A stretch of DNA of 64,000 bases, from NCBI RefSeq assembly GCF_014534645.1, contig NZ_JACVQF010000235.1:62001-126000 (forward strand). The letters run 5' to 3'. A program made the translations under genes and the position numbers. The DNA is from Streptomyces griseicoloratus (GTDB taxonomy: Bacteria; Actinomycetota; Actinomycetes; Streptomycetales; Streptomycetaceae). The notes beneath the pieces are model-generated. The model saw nothing but the letters and a program-made list of their open reading frames with translations. It searched no databases and had not been told where the DNA came from. Of the stretch, positions 32,961 to 42,292 are shown in pieces (the stretch's first letter is position 1; every line of letters starts with the position of its first letter).

Positions 32961-34556
32961 GTGCCTACACATACGCGACGCACCCTGTTCAGAGCCTCGA
33001 TGTTGGCTGTTGGCTCGGGCATCCTGGCCGGCTGTTCGGAGAGCGGCCCCGACGCGGGCACCGAACGCGGCCCGCGCACAGGGCCCGGTACCGGTTCTGA
33101 GGCCACGCCGCGCTCGTCCGCCGGTGGTCACAGCGACAGTCACCACGGACATCGCCCGTTCGTGCCCAAGGGACCCGACGGATACATCGATCCGTCCGGC
33201 CCGGAGGTCCTGGCCGTCGAGAAGAGGCGCGGTACCGGTCCGGTGCGCAAGTTCCGGCTCACCACCATTGAGACGTCGCTGGACCTGGGCGGACGGAAGG
33301 TCAGGACGTGGGCCTACGGTGACACCCTGCCCGGCAGGGAGATCCGGATCACCGCGGGCGACATCCTCGATCTCACCCTGGCCAACCATCTGCGCGAGGA
33401 CACGACACTGCACGCCCACGGGGTGCGCATGCGCTGCGACATGGACGGCGTACCGGATCTGACCCAGGCTCCGATCAAACCGGGCACCGACTTCACCTAC
33501 CGCTTCGCCGTGACGCACCCGGGCACGTACTGGCTGCACTCGCACTCCGGCATGCAACTCGACCGGGGCCTGTACGCGCCGCTGATCGTGGACGACCCCA
33601 AGGAGCCACTGTCGTACGACAAGGAGTGGACGGTCCTCCTGGACGACTGGCTGGACGGCGTGGGCGGCTCCACCCCGGACGGCGTACTCGCCCGACTGCA
33701 GGAAGGCCGGGGCGGTTCGAACCGCATCCTGCATCACGCCCACAGCCGCCTGCTGCAGGGTGTGGCCGGCCATGTCGATTATCCGTACTACCTGATCAAC
33801 GGCCGTCTTCCGAAGGCTCCGACGGTCTTCAAGGCCCGCCCCGGGGACCGCATCCGGCTGCGGATCATCAACGCCGGCGCCGAGACCGCCTTCCGGGTGG
33901 CACTGGGCGGCCACAAGATGACGGTCACGCACACGGACGGCTACCCGGTCGAACACAGGAAGACGGACGCGCTGCTGATCGGCATGGCCGAGCGCTACGA
34001 CGTGCTCGTCACCGCCAAGGACGGGGTGTTCCCCCTGGTCGCGCTCGCCGAGGGAAAGCGCAGCAGGGCCATGGCCCTGCTGCGCACCGGCAAGGGCAAG
34101 GAGGTTCCCCCGCCCTCCGCCCACCCCCGTGAGCTCGACGGGGCCGTCGTGCCGGCCCGACGTCTCCGCCCGCACGAGTCCGTGGCCCTGCGCCACCGCA
34201 AGCCCGACCGGGAGATCCGGATCAGGCTCACCGGCAACATGCGGGAGTACAACTGGGGCTTCGACCACAAGCCCCACTCCCTCACGGACCGTCACCCGGT
34301 CCGCCAGGACGAACGGGTCCGGATCTCCCTCATCAACGCAACGGACATGTGGCACCCTCTGCACCTGCACGGCCACACCTTCGCCGTGACCGGATTCGGC
34401 GCCGTGGGAGCCCGCAAGGACACCGCCGTGGTGCTGCCGCACCGCAAACTCGTCGTGGACTTCGACGCCGACAACCCCGGCCTGTGGATGCTCCACTGCC
34501 ACAACCAGTACCACTCCGAGACCGGCATGATGACCATCCTCGGCTACCGCAAGTGA
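32961..34556 (+). CDS. Multicopper oxidase lipoprotein
   Basis: 531 residues from GTG 32961; GTG 32946 is the alternative. The N-terminus LAVGSGILAGC is a lipobox after THTRR, so the protein is likely anchored outside the membrane. All copper ligand sets are visible: HAHG (about 150), HSHS (about 190), HPLHLHGHTF (about 470) and HCHNQYHSETGM (about 510), including the type-1 Cys. Such enzymes oxidise Cu(I), phenols or metals with O2. A copper-resistance function is plausible but there is no copA or regulator nearby. Convergent with the phosphatase gene. Confidence 0.88.
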   Translation: MPTHTRRTLFRASMLAVGSGILAGCSESGPDAGTERGPRTGPGTGSEATPRSSAGGHSDSHHGHRPFVPKGPDGYIDPSGPEVLAVEKRRGTGPVRKFRLTTIETSLDLGGRKVRTWAYGDTLPGREIRITAGDILDLTLANHLREDTTLHAHGVRMRCDMDGVPDLTQAPIKPGTDFTYRFAVTHPGTYWLHSHSGMQLDRGLYAPLIVDDPKEPLSYDKEWTVLLDDWLDGVGGSTPDGVLARLQEGRGGSNRILHHAHSRLLQGVAGHVDYPYYLINGRLPKAPTVFKARPGDRIRLRIINAGAETAFRVALGGHKMTVTHTDGYPVEHRKTDALLIGMAERYDVLVTAKDGVFPLVALAEGKRSRAMALLRTGKGKEVPPPSAHPRELDGAVVPARRLRPHESVALRHRKPDREIRIRLTGNMREYNWGFDHKPHSLTDRHPVRQDERVRISLINATDMWHPLHLHGHTFAVTGFGAVGARKDTAVVLPHRKLVVDFDADNPGLWMLHCHNQYHSETGMMTILGYRK

Positions 34557-34581
34557 CAGCGCCGCACGCCGGGCAGCCGGG

Positions 34582-36708
34582 TCATGTGCCGGCCGTCATG
34601 CCGGTCGGGCTGCCGCCCGGTGCCGGGCGGGAGGCGAGCGGACCGGCCTTCGCGAGCAGGAGGGCCACGTCGTCGTGGTCGTCGGGATGCCCCATGGCGT
34701 CCAGCAGCTGCCGGCAGACGGCGTCGAGGGACGGGCTCTGGTCGTCCAGGGCGTCGAGCAGCGTGTCGATGCGTTCGTCGATGGGCTGGTCGCGGGTCTC
34801 CACCAGGCCGTCGGTGTAGAGCAGGAGCCGGTCGTCGGGGCTCAGGTCGAACGAGACGGTACGGAACCGGACCCCGCCGACGCCCAGCGGCGCGCCCGTG
34901 GGCAGGTCGAGGAGCTCGGGGCGCCGGCCATGCCGGATCAGCGCGGGCGGCAGGTGGCCGGCGTTGGCGATACGGCACTGGTGGCGGTGGGGGTCGTAGA
35001 TGGCGTAGAGGCAGGTGGCGATGTAGTGCTCCAGCCCATGGGTGATCTTGTCGAGGTGCTGCAGCACCTCGTGAGGGGCGAGGTCGAGGTCGGCGTAGGC
35101 ACGCGTCGCGGTGCGCAGGCGCCCCATGGTCGCGGCCGCGTCGATGCCGTTGCCCATGACGTCGCCGACCACGAGGGCGGTCTTGTCACCGTCCAGCGGG
35201 ATGACGTCGTACCAGTCGCCCCCGACCGCGCTGGACGCCTGGGCGGGCTGGTAGAACGAGGCGACCGTCAGGCCGGTGAGATCGGGGGGACGGCTGGGCA
35301 GCAGGCTGCGCTGGAGCGTTTCCGCGGAGTTGCGCACGCTCTGGTGCCAGCGGGCGTTGTCGATGGCCACGGCGGCCCGTGCCGCCAGTTCCCGGGCGAG
35401 GACGACGTCGTCCTCGCCGAAGGGGTCCGGATTGCGGGCGCGCAGGAGATCGAAGGCACCGAGGACCTCGTTGTGGGCGAGCAGCGGAACCGCGAGATAC
35501 GAGTGGACGCCGGCGCGGGCGAACACGGCCGCGGACTGCGGGTCACGTGCGATCCGCAGCAGGGCCTGCTGATCGATCCGGGGTACGACGACGGGCCGGG
35601 CGGTGTGCACGCACTGCGTGATCAGCCGGTCCGGCCCGTACGTGGCGACCTCCCCGACCGCGTCCGCGGCAGCGGTGATGTCCGTGGGGTAGGCGGAGGC
35701 GATCGCGAGTGCGCGGAAGACCTCCGGCCGGTCGGGGGCGCCCGTACTGCGACGGCAGGCCATGACGGCGTCGAGGACGTCCACCGCCGCGACGTCCGCG
35801 AGATCGGGGACGGCCACCTGGGACAGTTCCTGCGCGGTCCGTTCCACGTCGAGTGTCGTGCCGACCCGGGCGGAGGCGTCGGCGATCACGGCCAGCCTGC
35901 GCCGGGCGCGGTCGGCCTCGGCGGCGACCCGGTGGCGTTCGCTGACGTCGACGACCGAGGTGGCCGCACCGATCACCCGCCCGCCGGGCCCGTCAATCCG
36001 GTAGTACGACACCGACCAGGCATGATCGTGGTCGGGGTCGGCGAGGGTACGGCTCACGAGGTACTGGTCGATCAGCGGTGTGCCGGTCGTCAGCACCTGC
36101 CGCAGCGCGAACTCGACGGTCTCCACACCGGGAAACGGGATGATGTCACGCGGGCGGCGGCCGATGTGGTCGGCCGCGGGGACACCGTTGATCCGTTCCA
36201 GCGCCGGGTTGACCAGGCGGTAACGCAGGTCGGTGTCCAGCAGCGCGATCCCGACCGGAGCCTGGGACACCAGCTGCTCGGACAGCGCCAGCTTGTTCTC
36301 GACCCCGTGGAGGGTGTTCTGGTCGACGGCTATGCCCAGCGCGTAGACGTCACCGAGGTCGTCGAGCAGCCGCATGTTGCGGAACTCCACGAGGCGCGTG
36401 TCGCCGTCCTTGTGCCGGATGGGAAAGACACCGGCCCAGCCCTCGCCGGTGCTCATCACCCCGGCGAACAGCGTCATCGCCAGCTCCCGGTGCTCCTCGC
36501 TGAGCAGGAGCGGGGCGGCGTACCGGCCCAGTGCCTCTTCGGCGGTGTATCCGAACGTCTCACTGGCCTGCGGGCTCCAGAACACGATCCGCCCGCTGGC
36601 GTCCAGCACGACCGCCGACACACTCAGCAGATCCAGCAGCCCCCCTGGCGATTCCCACGTCCGGCCGAAGCCCAGCCGTTCGGCCTCGGGAGGTGCGTCT
36701 GCCTCCAT
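34582..36708 (-). CDS. PAS-PAS-GAF-SpoIIE serine phosphatase
   Basis: 708 residues from ATG 36708, with GGGAG about 10 bases upstream. Two PAS domains (LLSVSAVVLDASGRIVFWSP at about 25 and PVGIALLDTDLRYRLVNP at about 150), then a GAF domain (about 275-440; GVHSYLAVPLLAHNEVLGAF) and a PP2C/SpoIIE domain (GGDWYDVIPLDG, VVGDVMGNGIDAAATMG, LLLYTDGLVETR, DDVALLLAK) with its metal-binding Asp residues. These enzymes dephosphorylate anti-sigma factor antagonists in response to signals. There is no RsbW-type kinase domain or neighbour, so the partner is encoded elsewhere. Confidence 0.9.
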   Translation of the reverse strand: MEADAPPEAERLGFGRTWESPGGLLDLLSVSAVVLDASGRIVFWSPQASETFGYTAEEALGRYAAPLLLSEEHRELAMTLFAGVMSTGEGWAGVFPIRHKDGDTRLVEFRNMRLLDDLGDVYALGIAVDQNTLHGVENKLALSEQLVSQAPVGIALLDTDLRYRLVNPALERINGVPAADHIGRRPRDIIPFPGVETVEFALRQVLTTGTPLIDQYLVSRTLADPDHDHAWSVSYYRIDGPGGRVIGAATSVVDVSERHRVAAEADRARRRLAVIADASARVGTTLDVERTAQELSQVAVPDLADVAAVDVLDAVMACRRSTGAPDRPEVFRALAIASAYPTDITAAADAVGEVATYGPDRLITQCVHTARPVVVPRIDQQALLRIARDPQSAAVFARAGVHSYLAVPLLAHNEVLGAFDLLRARNPDPFGEDDVVLARELAARAAVAIDNARWHQSVRNSAETLQRSLLPSRPPDLTGLTVASFYQPAQASSAVGGDWYDVIPLDGDKTALVVGDVMGNGIDAAATMGRLRTATRAYADLDLAPHEVLQHLDKITHGLEHYIATCLYAIYDPHRHQCRIANAGHLPPALIRHGRRPELLDLPTGAPLGVGGVRFRTVSFDLSPDDRLLLYTDGLVETRDQPIDERIDTLLDALDDQSPSLDAVCRQLLDAMGHPDDHDDVALLLAKAGPLASRPAPGGSPTGMTAGT

Positions 36709-36962
36709 CCCGCCCAGCTCCCTTCTGTGGCATACCCCGGGGGCACCCGTCGGCGGGCCTGCTCTCTCCATGCTGCTCCCCGAACCGGCCCACCACGACC
36801 CAGGACGGACACGGACCGGGTGCCCACCGGCCCACGTCGCATGTCCGGCGAGCGGCGCCGTGTGCCCGACCGCGCCCGGGGTACTCCGAGTGAGTCCGGG
36901 CCACCCGGACGGCACTGTCCCCGGCCGGCGGACGGGCCGGTACCCGTCGGGCAGGGATCCCC

Positions 36963-37808
36963 ATGGCAGCCTTCGACGACGACGCCCTCGACCTGCACTT
37001 CATCGGCACCGCGACGGTCCTCCTGCGATACGGCGACCTGACCCTGCTCACCGACCCCAACTTCCTGCACCGCGGCGAGCGCGCCCACCTGGGATACGGG
37101 CTCACGAGCACGCGCCTGACCGAACCGGCCCTGGACGTGACCGAGCTCCCGCCGCTGGACGTCGTGGTCCTCTCCCACCTGCACGGAGACCACTGGGACC
37201 GCCGGGCCCGGCGCCACCTGGACCGCTCGGTGCCGATCGTCACCACCCCGCACGCCGCCCGCCGCCTGAGAACCTGGCAGGGGTTCGACCGGGCCGGCGG
37301 CCTGCGGACCTGGGAGAGCTGCACGTTCCGTCAGGGCGGCTCACAGGTCCGGGTGACGTCGCTGCCCGGCCGGCACTCCCTGCAGCCCGTGCTGCGCCGG
37401 CTGCTGCCGCCCGTGATGGGCAGCATGCTGGAGTTCGGCCCTCGCGACGGGCCGGTGCGTCTGCGGCTGTACGTCTCGGGCGACACGCTCCTGTACGACG
37501 GGCTCGACGAGATCGCGCGCCGTTTCCCCCACGCCGAACTGGCCGTGCTGCACCTGGGCGGCACCCGGCTGCCCGGTGGCTTCGTCGTGACCATGGACGG
37601 CGCGCAGGGCGCCGAACTCGCCCGCCGGCTCGGCTGCCCCGGCGTCCTGCCCGTCCACTACGACGACTACTCCGTCTTCCGCTCGCCGCTCGACGACTTC
37701 CTCACCGAGGTCGACCGGCTCGGGCTGCGGGAGCGGCTGGTCTCCTGCGCCCGCGGGCAGCACGCACGTGTGGTGCCCCTCGGGGAGCGGCCCGGGGTCC
37801 CCCGCTGA
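36963..37808 (+). CDS. Metallo-beta-lactamase-fold hydrolase (UlaG/NAPE-PLD-like)
   Basis: 281 residues. Metal motifs are LSHLHGDHWDRR (HxHxDH, about 75), GRHS (about 137) and SGDTLLYDG (about 175), with VHYDDYSVF near 225. The opening LHFIGTATVLLRYGDLTLLTDPNF is the first strand pair (quoted in part: GTATVLLRYGDLTLLTDP). The branch includes lactonases, phospholipase D-like enzymes and many of unknown substrate. Divergent from the phosphatase and convergent with a P450. Confidence 0.83.
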   Translation: MAAFDDDALDLHFIGTATVLLRYGDLTLLTDPNFLHRGERAHLGYGLTSTRLTEPALDVTELPPLDVVVLSHLHGDHWDRRARRHLDRSVPIVTTPHAARRLRTWQGFDRAGGLRTWESCTFRQGGSQVRVTSLPGRHSLQPVLRRLLPPVMGSMLEFGPRDGPVRLRLYVSGDTLLYDGLDEIARRFPHAELAVLHLGGTRLPGGFVVTMDGAQGAELARRLGCPGVLPVHYDDYSVFRSPLDDFLTEVDRLGLRERLVSCARGQHARVVPLGERPGVPR

Positions 37809-37847
37809 GTACCGACGACCCGTGCCGCTCTCGTCCGGCAGGGGTGC

Positions 37848-39053
37848 CTACCAGGCCACGGGCAGCTCCAGCGGGAACCGCCTGATCGTCTCGGTGTCCC
37901 ACCGCAGTTCCTCGGGCGCCACCGCGAGCCGCAGCTCCGGAAAGCGTTCCAGGAGCCGCCCGATGGCCACTTCGAGCTCCGCCATGGCCAGGGGCATCGC
38001 GATACACCGGTGCCCTCCCCAGCCGAACGTCATGTGCGGGGTGTTGGGGCGGTCGAGGTCGATGACGTCCGGGTTCGGATAGCGCTCCGGGTCGCGGTTG
38101 GCCGTCAGGTAGGACACGTGGACGAAGTCCCCCGCCCGGATGTGCGCACCGTCCAGTTCCAGGTCCTCCAGAGCCACCCGGGGGATACCGATGCCCTTGC
38201 GGAACGGGATGTAGCGGAGCATCTCGTGCAGGACGTCCGGCAGTGTCTCGGGCCGGCGCCTGAGGTGTTCCATCAGCTCGGGACGTGTCAGGAGCAGGTA
38301 GGTGATGTCGCTGATCTCGCACGTCGCCGTGTCCTGGCCGCTGAGGGCCAGCATCAGCGCCATGACCGCCAGTTCCTTGTCGTCGAGCTGCTCCTCGCCG
38401 TCCCGCGCCGCGGCCATCGCGCTGATGAGGTCGGTGCCGGGGGAGTGCCGGCGCTGTTCGACCAGCTTGGCGAAGTAGGCCGTGAGGTCGGCCTTGGCGG
38501 TCACGGCCGCCTCCTTGCTGTCCGCACCGACGACCAGCAGCTGGTGCACGGACTCCTGGATCCGGGGCCATTCCTGCCGTTCGATGCCGAGCAGGTCCAG
38601 GACGGTGTGCTGGGGGAGCGGGTCGGAGACGTGCCGGACCAGGTCCGCGGGCGGGCCCTGCCTCTCCATCTCGTCCAGGAGGAGATCCGCGAGCCGCACG
38701 ATACGGGGCCGCATGGCGTCCACCTGGCTCTGGGTGAAGGCCTGCGAAGCCAGGTGGCGCACGCGGGTGCTGTGAGGCGGGTCCATCACGTTGATCGACT
38801 CGGGGGAGACGATGGGCTCCGGCGTCATCCGGGGGTAGTCGAGACCGATGATGCCCGCCCGGCTCAGCCGCTGGTCGGTGGTCACCTGCTTGACGGCGTC
38901 GAATCCGGTGACCAGCCAGGCGTCGGCGTCCCCGTAGGGGAGCCGGATCCTCGTGGGGCCGTCGCGACGCATCAGATCAGCGAGCGCGGGGTCGAAGTCC
39001 AGCGCTTCGCTGAAGTCGAAAGGGCAGACGATCGTCTCTTTGTCCCCGGTCAT
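37848..39053 (-). CDS. Cytochrome P450 (second)
   Basis: 401 residues. Landmarks: MDPPHSTRVRHLASQAFTQ, I-helix LALSGQDTATCEI (acid-Thr pair intact), ExxR in LHEMLRYIPF and the haem loop FGWGGHRCIAMPLA. It has a short N-terminus with CPFDFSEALDFDP, like CYP105-type family members from secondary metabolism. Its ATG overlaps the stop of an upstream frame as TGATG, suggesting it was once second in an operon. No ferredoxin gene follows. Confidence 0.88.
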   Translation of the reverse strand: MTGDKETIVCPFDFSEALDFDPALADLMRRDGPTRIRLPYGDADAWLVTGFDAVKQVTTDQRLSRAGIIGLDYPRMTPEPIVSPESINVMDPPHSTRVRHLASQAFTQSQVDAMRPRIVRLADLLLDEMERQGPPADLVRHVSDPLPQHTVLDLLGIERQEWPRIQESVHQLLVVGADSKEAAVTAKADLTAYFAKLVEQRRHSPGTDLISAMAAARDGEEQLDDKELAVMALMLALSGQDTATCEISDITYLLLTRPELMEHLRRRPETLPDVLHEMLRYIPFRKGIGIPRVALEDLELDGAHIRAGDFVHVSYLTANRDPERYPNPDVIDLDRPNTPHMTFGWGGHRCIAMPLAMAELEVAIGRLLERFPELRLAVAPEELRWDTETIRRFPLELPVAW

Positions 39054-39301
39054 CAGCCGGCTCCTCCAGGCATCGGTACGACGTGGGTGGCGTCCACGGC
39101 CCGGCGAAGGCCCTCGGCGAGCCCCACGGCATCGCCGGCGGCCCCGTAGTGGACGAAGAACTGGCGCGGTTCGTCGGTCGGGACGGTGGCGGCCAGCGCC
39201 GGAGGCAGGGTCGCGTCGTGCCTCCTGGCGTGATCGAAGCACGGAAGTGCGAACGGACTGATGACGCGCGCCCTGGTGTTCGGCCAGGTGGGTCCAAAAA
39301 C
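39053..39301 (-). pseudogene. 5'-truncated coding frame coupled to the P450
   Basis: The frame that ends TGATG at the P450 start reads RVISPFALPCFDHARR, then DEPRQFFVHYGAAGDAVGL and ATHVVPMPGGAG, which is protein-like and unlike the two other frames. No ATG or GTG is found upstream before a stop near 39440 apart from one late GTG, so the gene has probably lost its 5' end. I do not recognise the family. Confidence 0.4.
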
Positions 39302-39388
39302 CGCTGACAGGGGTGTCGGGCAGGGGCTGCCGGACCGGCGGATCGGCGAGGGCCGGATGCGCCCGCCGCGTGCTGTCCCCGACGGCCG

Positions 39389-39436
39389 TTGACAAAGCGG
39401 AACGCTGCTCCGTATGTTAATCGGAACAGTGCTCCG
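39389..39436 (+). promoter_or_regulatory. Promoter with two TetR-like dyads for the hydrolase gene
   Basis: TTGACA (39389-39394), 18 bases, TATGTT (39413-39418). The dyad CGGAACGCTGCTCCG fills the spacer (39398-39412) and a second copy CGGAACAGTGCTCCG follows the -10 (39422-39436). Repression by a TetR-type factor, not encoded in this window, is likely. Confidence 0.65.
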
Positions 39437-39530
39437 GTTTCAGTCGCGGCGGGAACCGGATGCTCGTGACCGCCTCACCCGCCGGCCGGACGAGACCGGC
39501 GGCGGAGGCCGTTGAAGGGAAACACGCACC

Positions 39531-40490
39531 ATGAGCGAATCGACTCACCCGGCCGACACCTTCGGCTCGCCCACGCCGGTCCTCTCCGTCAGCCCGGTGG
39601 TGATGTCGGTGCCCGGGCGGGCCGTCGACCTGGAGATGCGGGTCTCGGCGCCCGTGACCGGCGGCGACCTGCCGGTCATCCTCCTGTCGCACGGACTCGG
39701 CTTCTCGAACAACCTCTCCTCACTGAACGGCTACGCTCCGCTCGCCCACTTCTGGGCGGCACACGGCTTCGTCGTGATCCAGCCCACCCACCTGGACTCC
39801 AGGACGCTGAGCCTGGATCCCGACGCCCCCGGGGCGGTCCCGCACTGGCGCTCACGGGCCGAGGACATGAAGCGCATCCTCGACCGGCTCGACGTGATCG
39901 AGGCCGCCGTCCCGCAGCTCGCCGGACGCCTGGACCACGACAAGGTCGCCGTGGCCGGGCATTCGATGGGCGGGCACACCGTGAGCCTGCTGCTGGGCGC
40001 CCGGCTCACCGATCCCCGCGACGGAACCGAGGTGAACCTGGCCGAGCCCCGGATCAAGGCGGGCGTGCTGCTCGCCGCACCCGGCCGGGGCGGCGACGCC
40101 CTCAGCGAGTTCGCGGCCGAGAACTACTCCTTCTTCCGGACCACCGACTTCTCCCGGATGACGACGCCCGCGCTCGTGGTGGCGGGCGACAAGGACCACT
40201 CCGAATTCCTGACGGTCATGGGCGCGGACTGGCACGCGGATCCGTACGTCCTCGCCCCGGGCCCCAAGTCCCTGCTGACCCTGTTCGACGCGGAGCACGG
40301 GCTCGGCGGGATCTCCGGGTACGACGTCGCCGAGACCACGGACGAGAACCCCGGGCGCGTGTCCGCGGTGCAGCGGCTCACCTGGGCCTACCTCCGCACC
40401 GAGCTGTACCCCGGGGACACCGCCTGGAAGGTGGCGTGTGACGCGTTGACGGCCGGCCCCGACCCCGTCGGACGAGTCGAATCCAAGTAG
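39531..40490 (+). CDS. Alpha/beta hydrolase (chlorophyllase/PET-hydrolase-like fold)
   Basis: 319 residues. VILLSHGLGFSNNLSSLNGY forms the oxyanion strand, VAVAGHSMGGHTVSLLLG gives the Ser nucleophile (GHSMG), VVAGDKDHSEFL and LFDAEHGLGGISGYD supply the Asp and His candidates. No signal peptide. The promoter is strong and flanked by dyads, so the gene is probably inducible by a xenobiotic or ester substrate. It is convergent with the sugar porter. Confidence 0.84.
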   Translation: MSESTHPADTFGSPTPVLSVSPVVMSVPGRAVDLEMRVSAPVTGGDLPVILLSHGLGFSNNLSSLNGYAPLAHFWAAHGFVVIQPTHLDSRTLSLDPDAPGAVPHWRSRAEDMKRILDRLDVIEAAVPQLAGRLDHDKVAVAGHSMGGHTVSLLLGARLTDPRDGTEVNLAEPRIKAGVLLAAPGRGGDALSEFAAENYSFFRTTDFSRMTTPALVVAGDKDHSEFLTVMGADWHADPYVLAPGPKSLLTLFDAEHGLGGISGYDVAETTDENPGRVSAVQRLTWAYLRTELYPGDTAWKVACDALTAGPDPVGRVESK

Positions 40491-40506
40491 GCCGCCGCCT
40501 CGGCGA

Positions 40507-40538
40507 CCGGCACGCCCGCGATGAGGCCGGCGTGCCGG
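40507..40538. terminator. Bidirectional terminator
   Basis: CCGGCACGCC (40507-40516) pairs with GGCGTGCCGG (40529-40538) between convergent genes. Confidence 0.6.
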
Positions 40539-40540
40539 GA

Positions 40541-41992
40541 TCAGCCCCGCTGCCCGGTCCCGACCGGCCTCCGCCGTCGTCCGAAGCGGGCCTGCAGCTC
40601 CATGTCGACCTCGTCGTAGTCACGCCCCTTGGTCTCGGGCACGAACCGGCCGACGAACACCAGGCCGGCCACGCAGATCACCCCGAAGAGCCAGAACGTC
40701 TCACCCTGGCCGATGGCACCCGCCACCGGCAGGAAGGCCTGGCTCACCACGAAGTTCGACAGCCAGTTGACCGTCGTCGAGGCGCTGGAGCCGACCGCCC
40801 GCGCCGACGGCGGGAAGACCTCACCGACCAGCACCCAGAACACCGGCCCCACACCGCACGCGTACGCGGCGATGTAGAGGACCATGAACACCACGGAGAG
40901 CTCGGAGGGCAGCCCGGCCACGAAGCTCAGGCCCAGCAGGGCGAGCGTGACGAGCATCCCCGCCAGCGAGCCGGTCAGCAGGCGCCTGCGCCCGATCCGG
41001 TCCACGAGCTTGATGGACACCAACGTCATGACGAGGTTGATGACACCGATGAAGACCGAATAGAAGATGGAGTTCGAGGCCGTCAGACCGGTCTTCTCGA
41101 TGATGGTCGGCGCGTAGTAGATGATCGTGTTGATGCCGCCGAACTGCTGGATGGCGGCCAGCGTGAGACCGACGATCAGCGCGGGGCGCACGGCGGGTGC
41201 CGTCAGGGCCCGCCACCCCTTCCGCTCCGGGCGGCCGGCAGCACTCCCGGAGCGCTGCTGCTCCTCGTGCCGGCTCCTGAACTTCGCGATCAGCCGGTCG
41301 GCCTGTTCCTCGCCGGTCACCGAGGCGATCAGTTTCCGCACCTCCGCGGTGCGGTGGTTCCTGATCATCCACACCGGGGATTCGGGAACGACGAGCAGCG
41401 CGCCGAGGACCAGAAGACAGCCCGGGATCAGACCGATCGCGAACATGGCACGCCAGTCACCGCTTCCCGAGAACGCGAGGTCGACGAGGTAGGAGACGAG
41501 AATGCCGACAGTGATCATGAGCTGGTTCGCGCTGAGGATCCGGCCCCGGATCTCCGCCGGAGCGATCTCCGAGAGATAGACGGGGACCGTGGCCGACGCT
41601 CCGCCGACGGCCAGGCCCAGCACCACGCGAGCGCCCAGCAGCATCCCGTATCCGGTCGCGGACACCGCGATCACCGTACCGACGACGAAGACGACGCCCT
41701 CCAGGGCCAGCGTCCTCCTTCGTCCCAGACGGTCGGCGATCCGGCCGGCGGTCAGCGCACCCACCATCGCCCCGATGAGCAGGACGCTCACGATGCTTCC
41801 CTGCTGGGCCGCGTTCAGATCGAACTCGCGCGTGACGAAGAGCAGCGCCCCGGACACGACACCCGTGTCATAGCCGAAGAGGAATCCTCCGACCGCGATC
41901 GTCGCGGTCCACCGGAAGATCTTCCGTTTCCCGGCGGCCGGGATCACCGCGAGAGGGCCTTGGACCCCCGGCTCCCGGGTGAAACCTTGCAT
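40541..41992 (-). CDS. Sugar porter family MFS transporter
   Basis: 483 residues, 12 membrane segments. Family marks: GGFLFGYDTGVVSGALL, RIADRLGRRRTLAL, PAEIRGRILSANQ, VPESPVWM, QQFGGINTIIYYAP and the C-terminal PETKGRDYDEVD. It should import a hexose, pentose or inositol with protons. No sugar-metabolic genes lie beside it. Confidence 0.9.
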   Translation of the reverse strand: MQGFTREPGVQGPLAVIPAAGKRKIFRWTATIAVGGFLFGYDTGVVSGALLFVTREFDLNAAQQGSIVSVLLIGAMVGALTAGRIADRLGRRRTLALEGVVFVVGTVIAVSATGYGMLLGARVVLGLAVGGASATVPVYLSEIAPAEIRGRILSANQLMITVGILVSYLVDLAFSGSGDWRAMFAIGLIPGCLLVLGALLVVPESPVWMIRNHRTAEVRKLIASVTGEEQADRLIAKFRSRHEEQQRSGSAAGRPERKGWRALTAPAVRPALIVGLTLAAIQQFGGINTIIYYAPTIIEKTGLTASNSIFYSVFIGVINLVMTLVSIKLVDRIGRRRLLTGSLAGMLVTLALLGLSFVAGLPSELSVVFMVLYIAAYACGVGPVFWVLVGEVFPPSARAVGSSASTTVNWLSNFVVSQAFLPVAGAIGQGETFWLFGVICVAGLVFVGRFVPETKGRDYDEVDMELQARFGRRRRPVGTGQRG

Positions 41993-42292
41993 ACCGTCAT
42001 TCCCCTCGGCAGATTCCGCACGCTCCCGCAGAGGTGTTCCGGGCTGCCCGAGCCGCTAAACGGACGGCCGGGGGCGTCAGCGCACCGGGTGGGCGCGGAC
42101 CACGGTCTGCTGCACCGTCGAGCCGTCGCCGGGTCCCCGAGGAACCCAGCCCGCTGGGGACCGGCTGGGATCGCCGACGGCGTACAACTCCAGGACTCGT
42201 TCATCGCCTTCATCGACTACGGCCAGGGACCCTTCGAGTCCATCTGCGCAGCGGCGTCGGCACGCGGTCCGGGATCGTGGTTGCCGACCAGA
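41993..42292. other. Intergenic region without a supported gene
   Basis: One frame on the plus strand contains LQDSFIAFIDYGQGPFESI, which looks protein-like and may be a fragment of a lost gene. It has no start or ribosome site, and I could not assign it. Confidence 0.35.

Noticed and set aside
24000-42000. A secondary-metabolite cluster around the two P450s
   Set aside because: There are no synthases, carrier proteins, tailoring operons or cluster regulators nearby; the P450s are 11.5 kb apart among unrelated genes.
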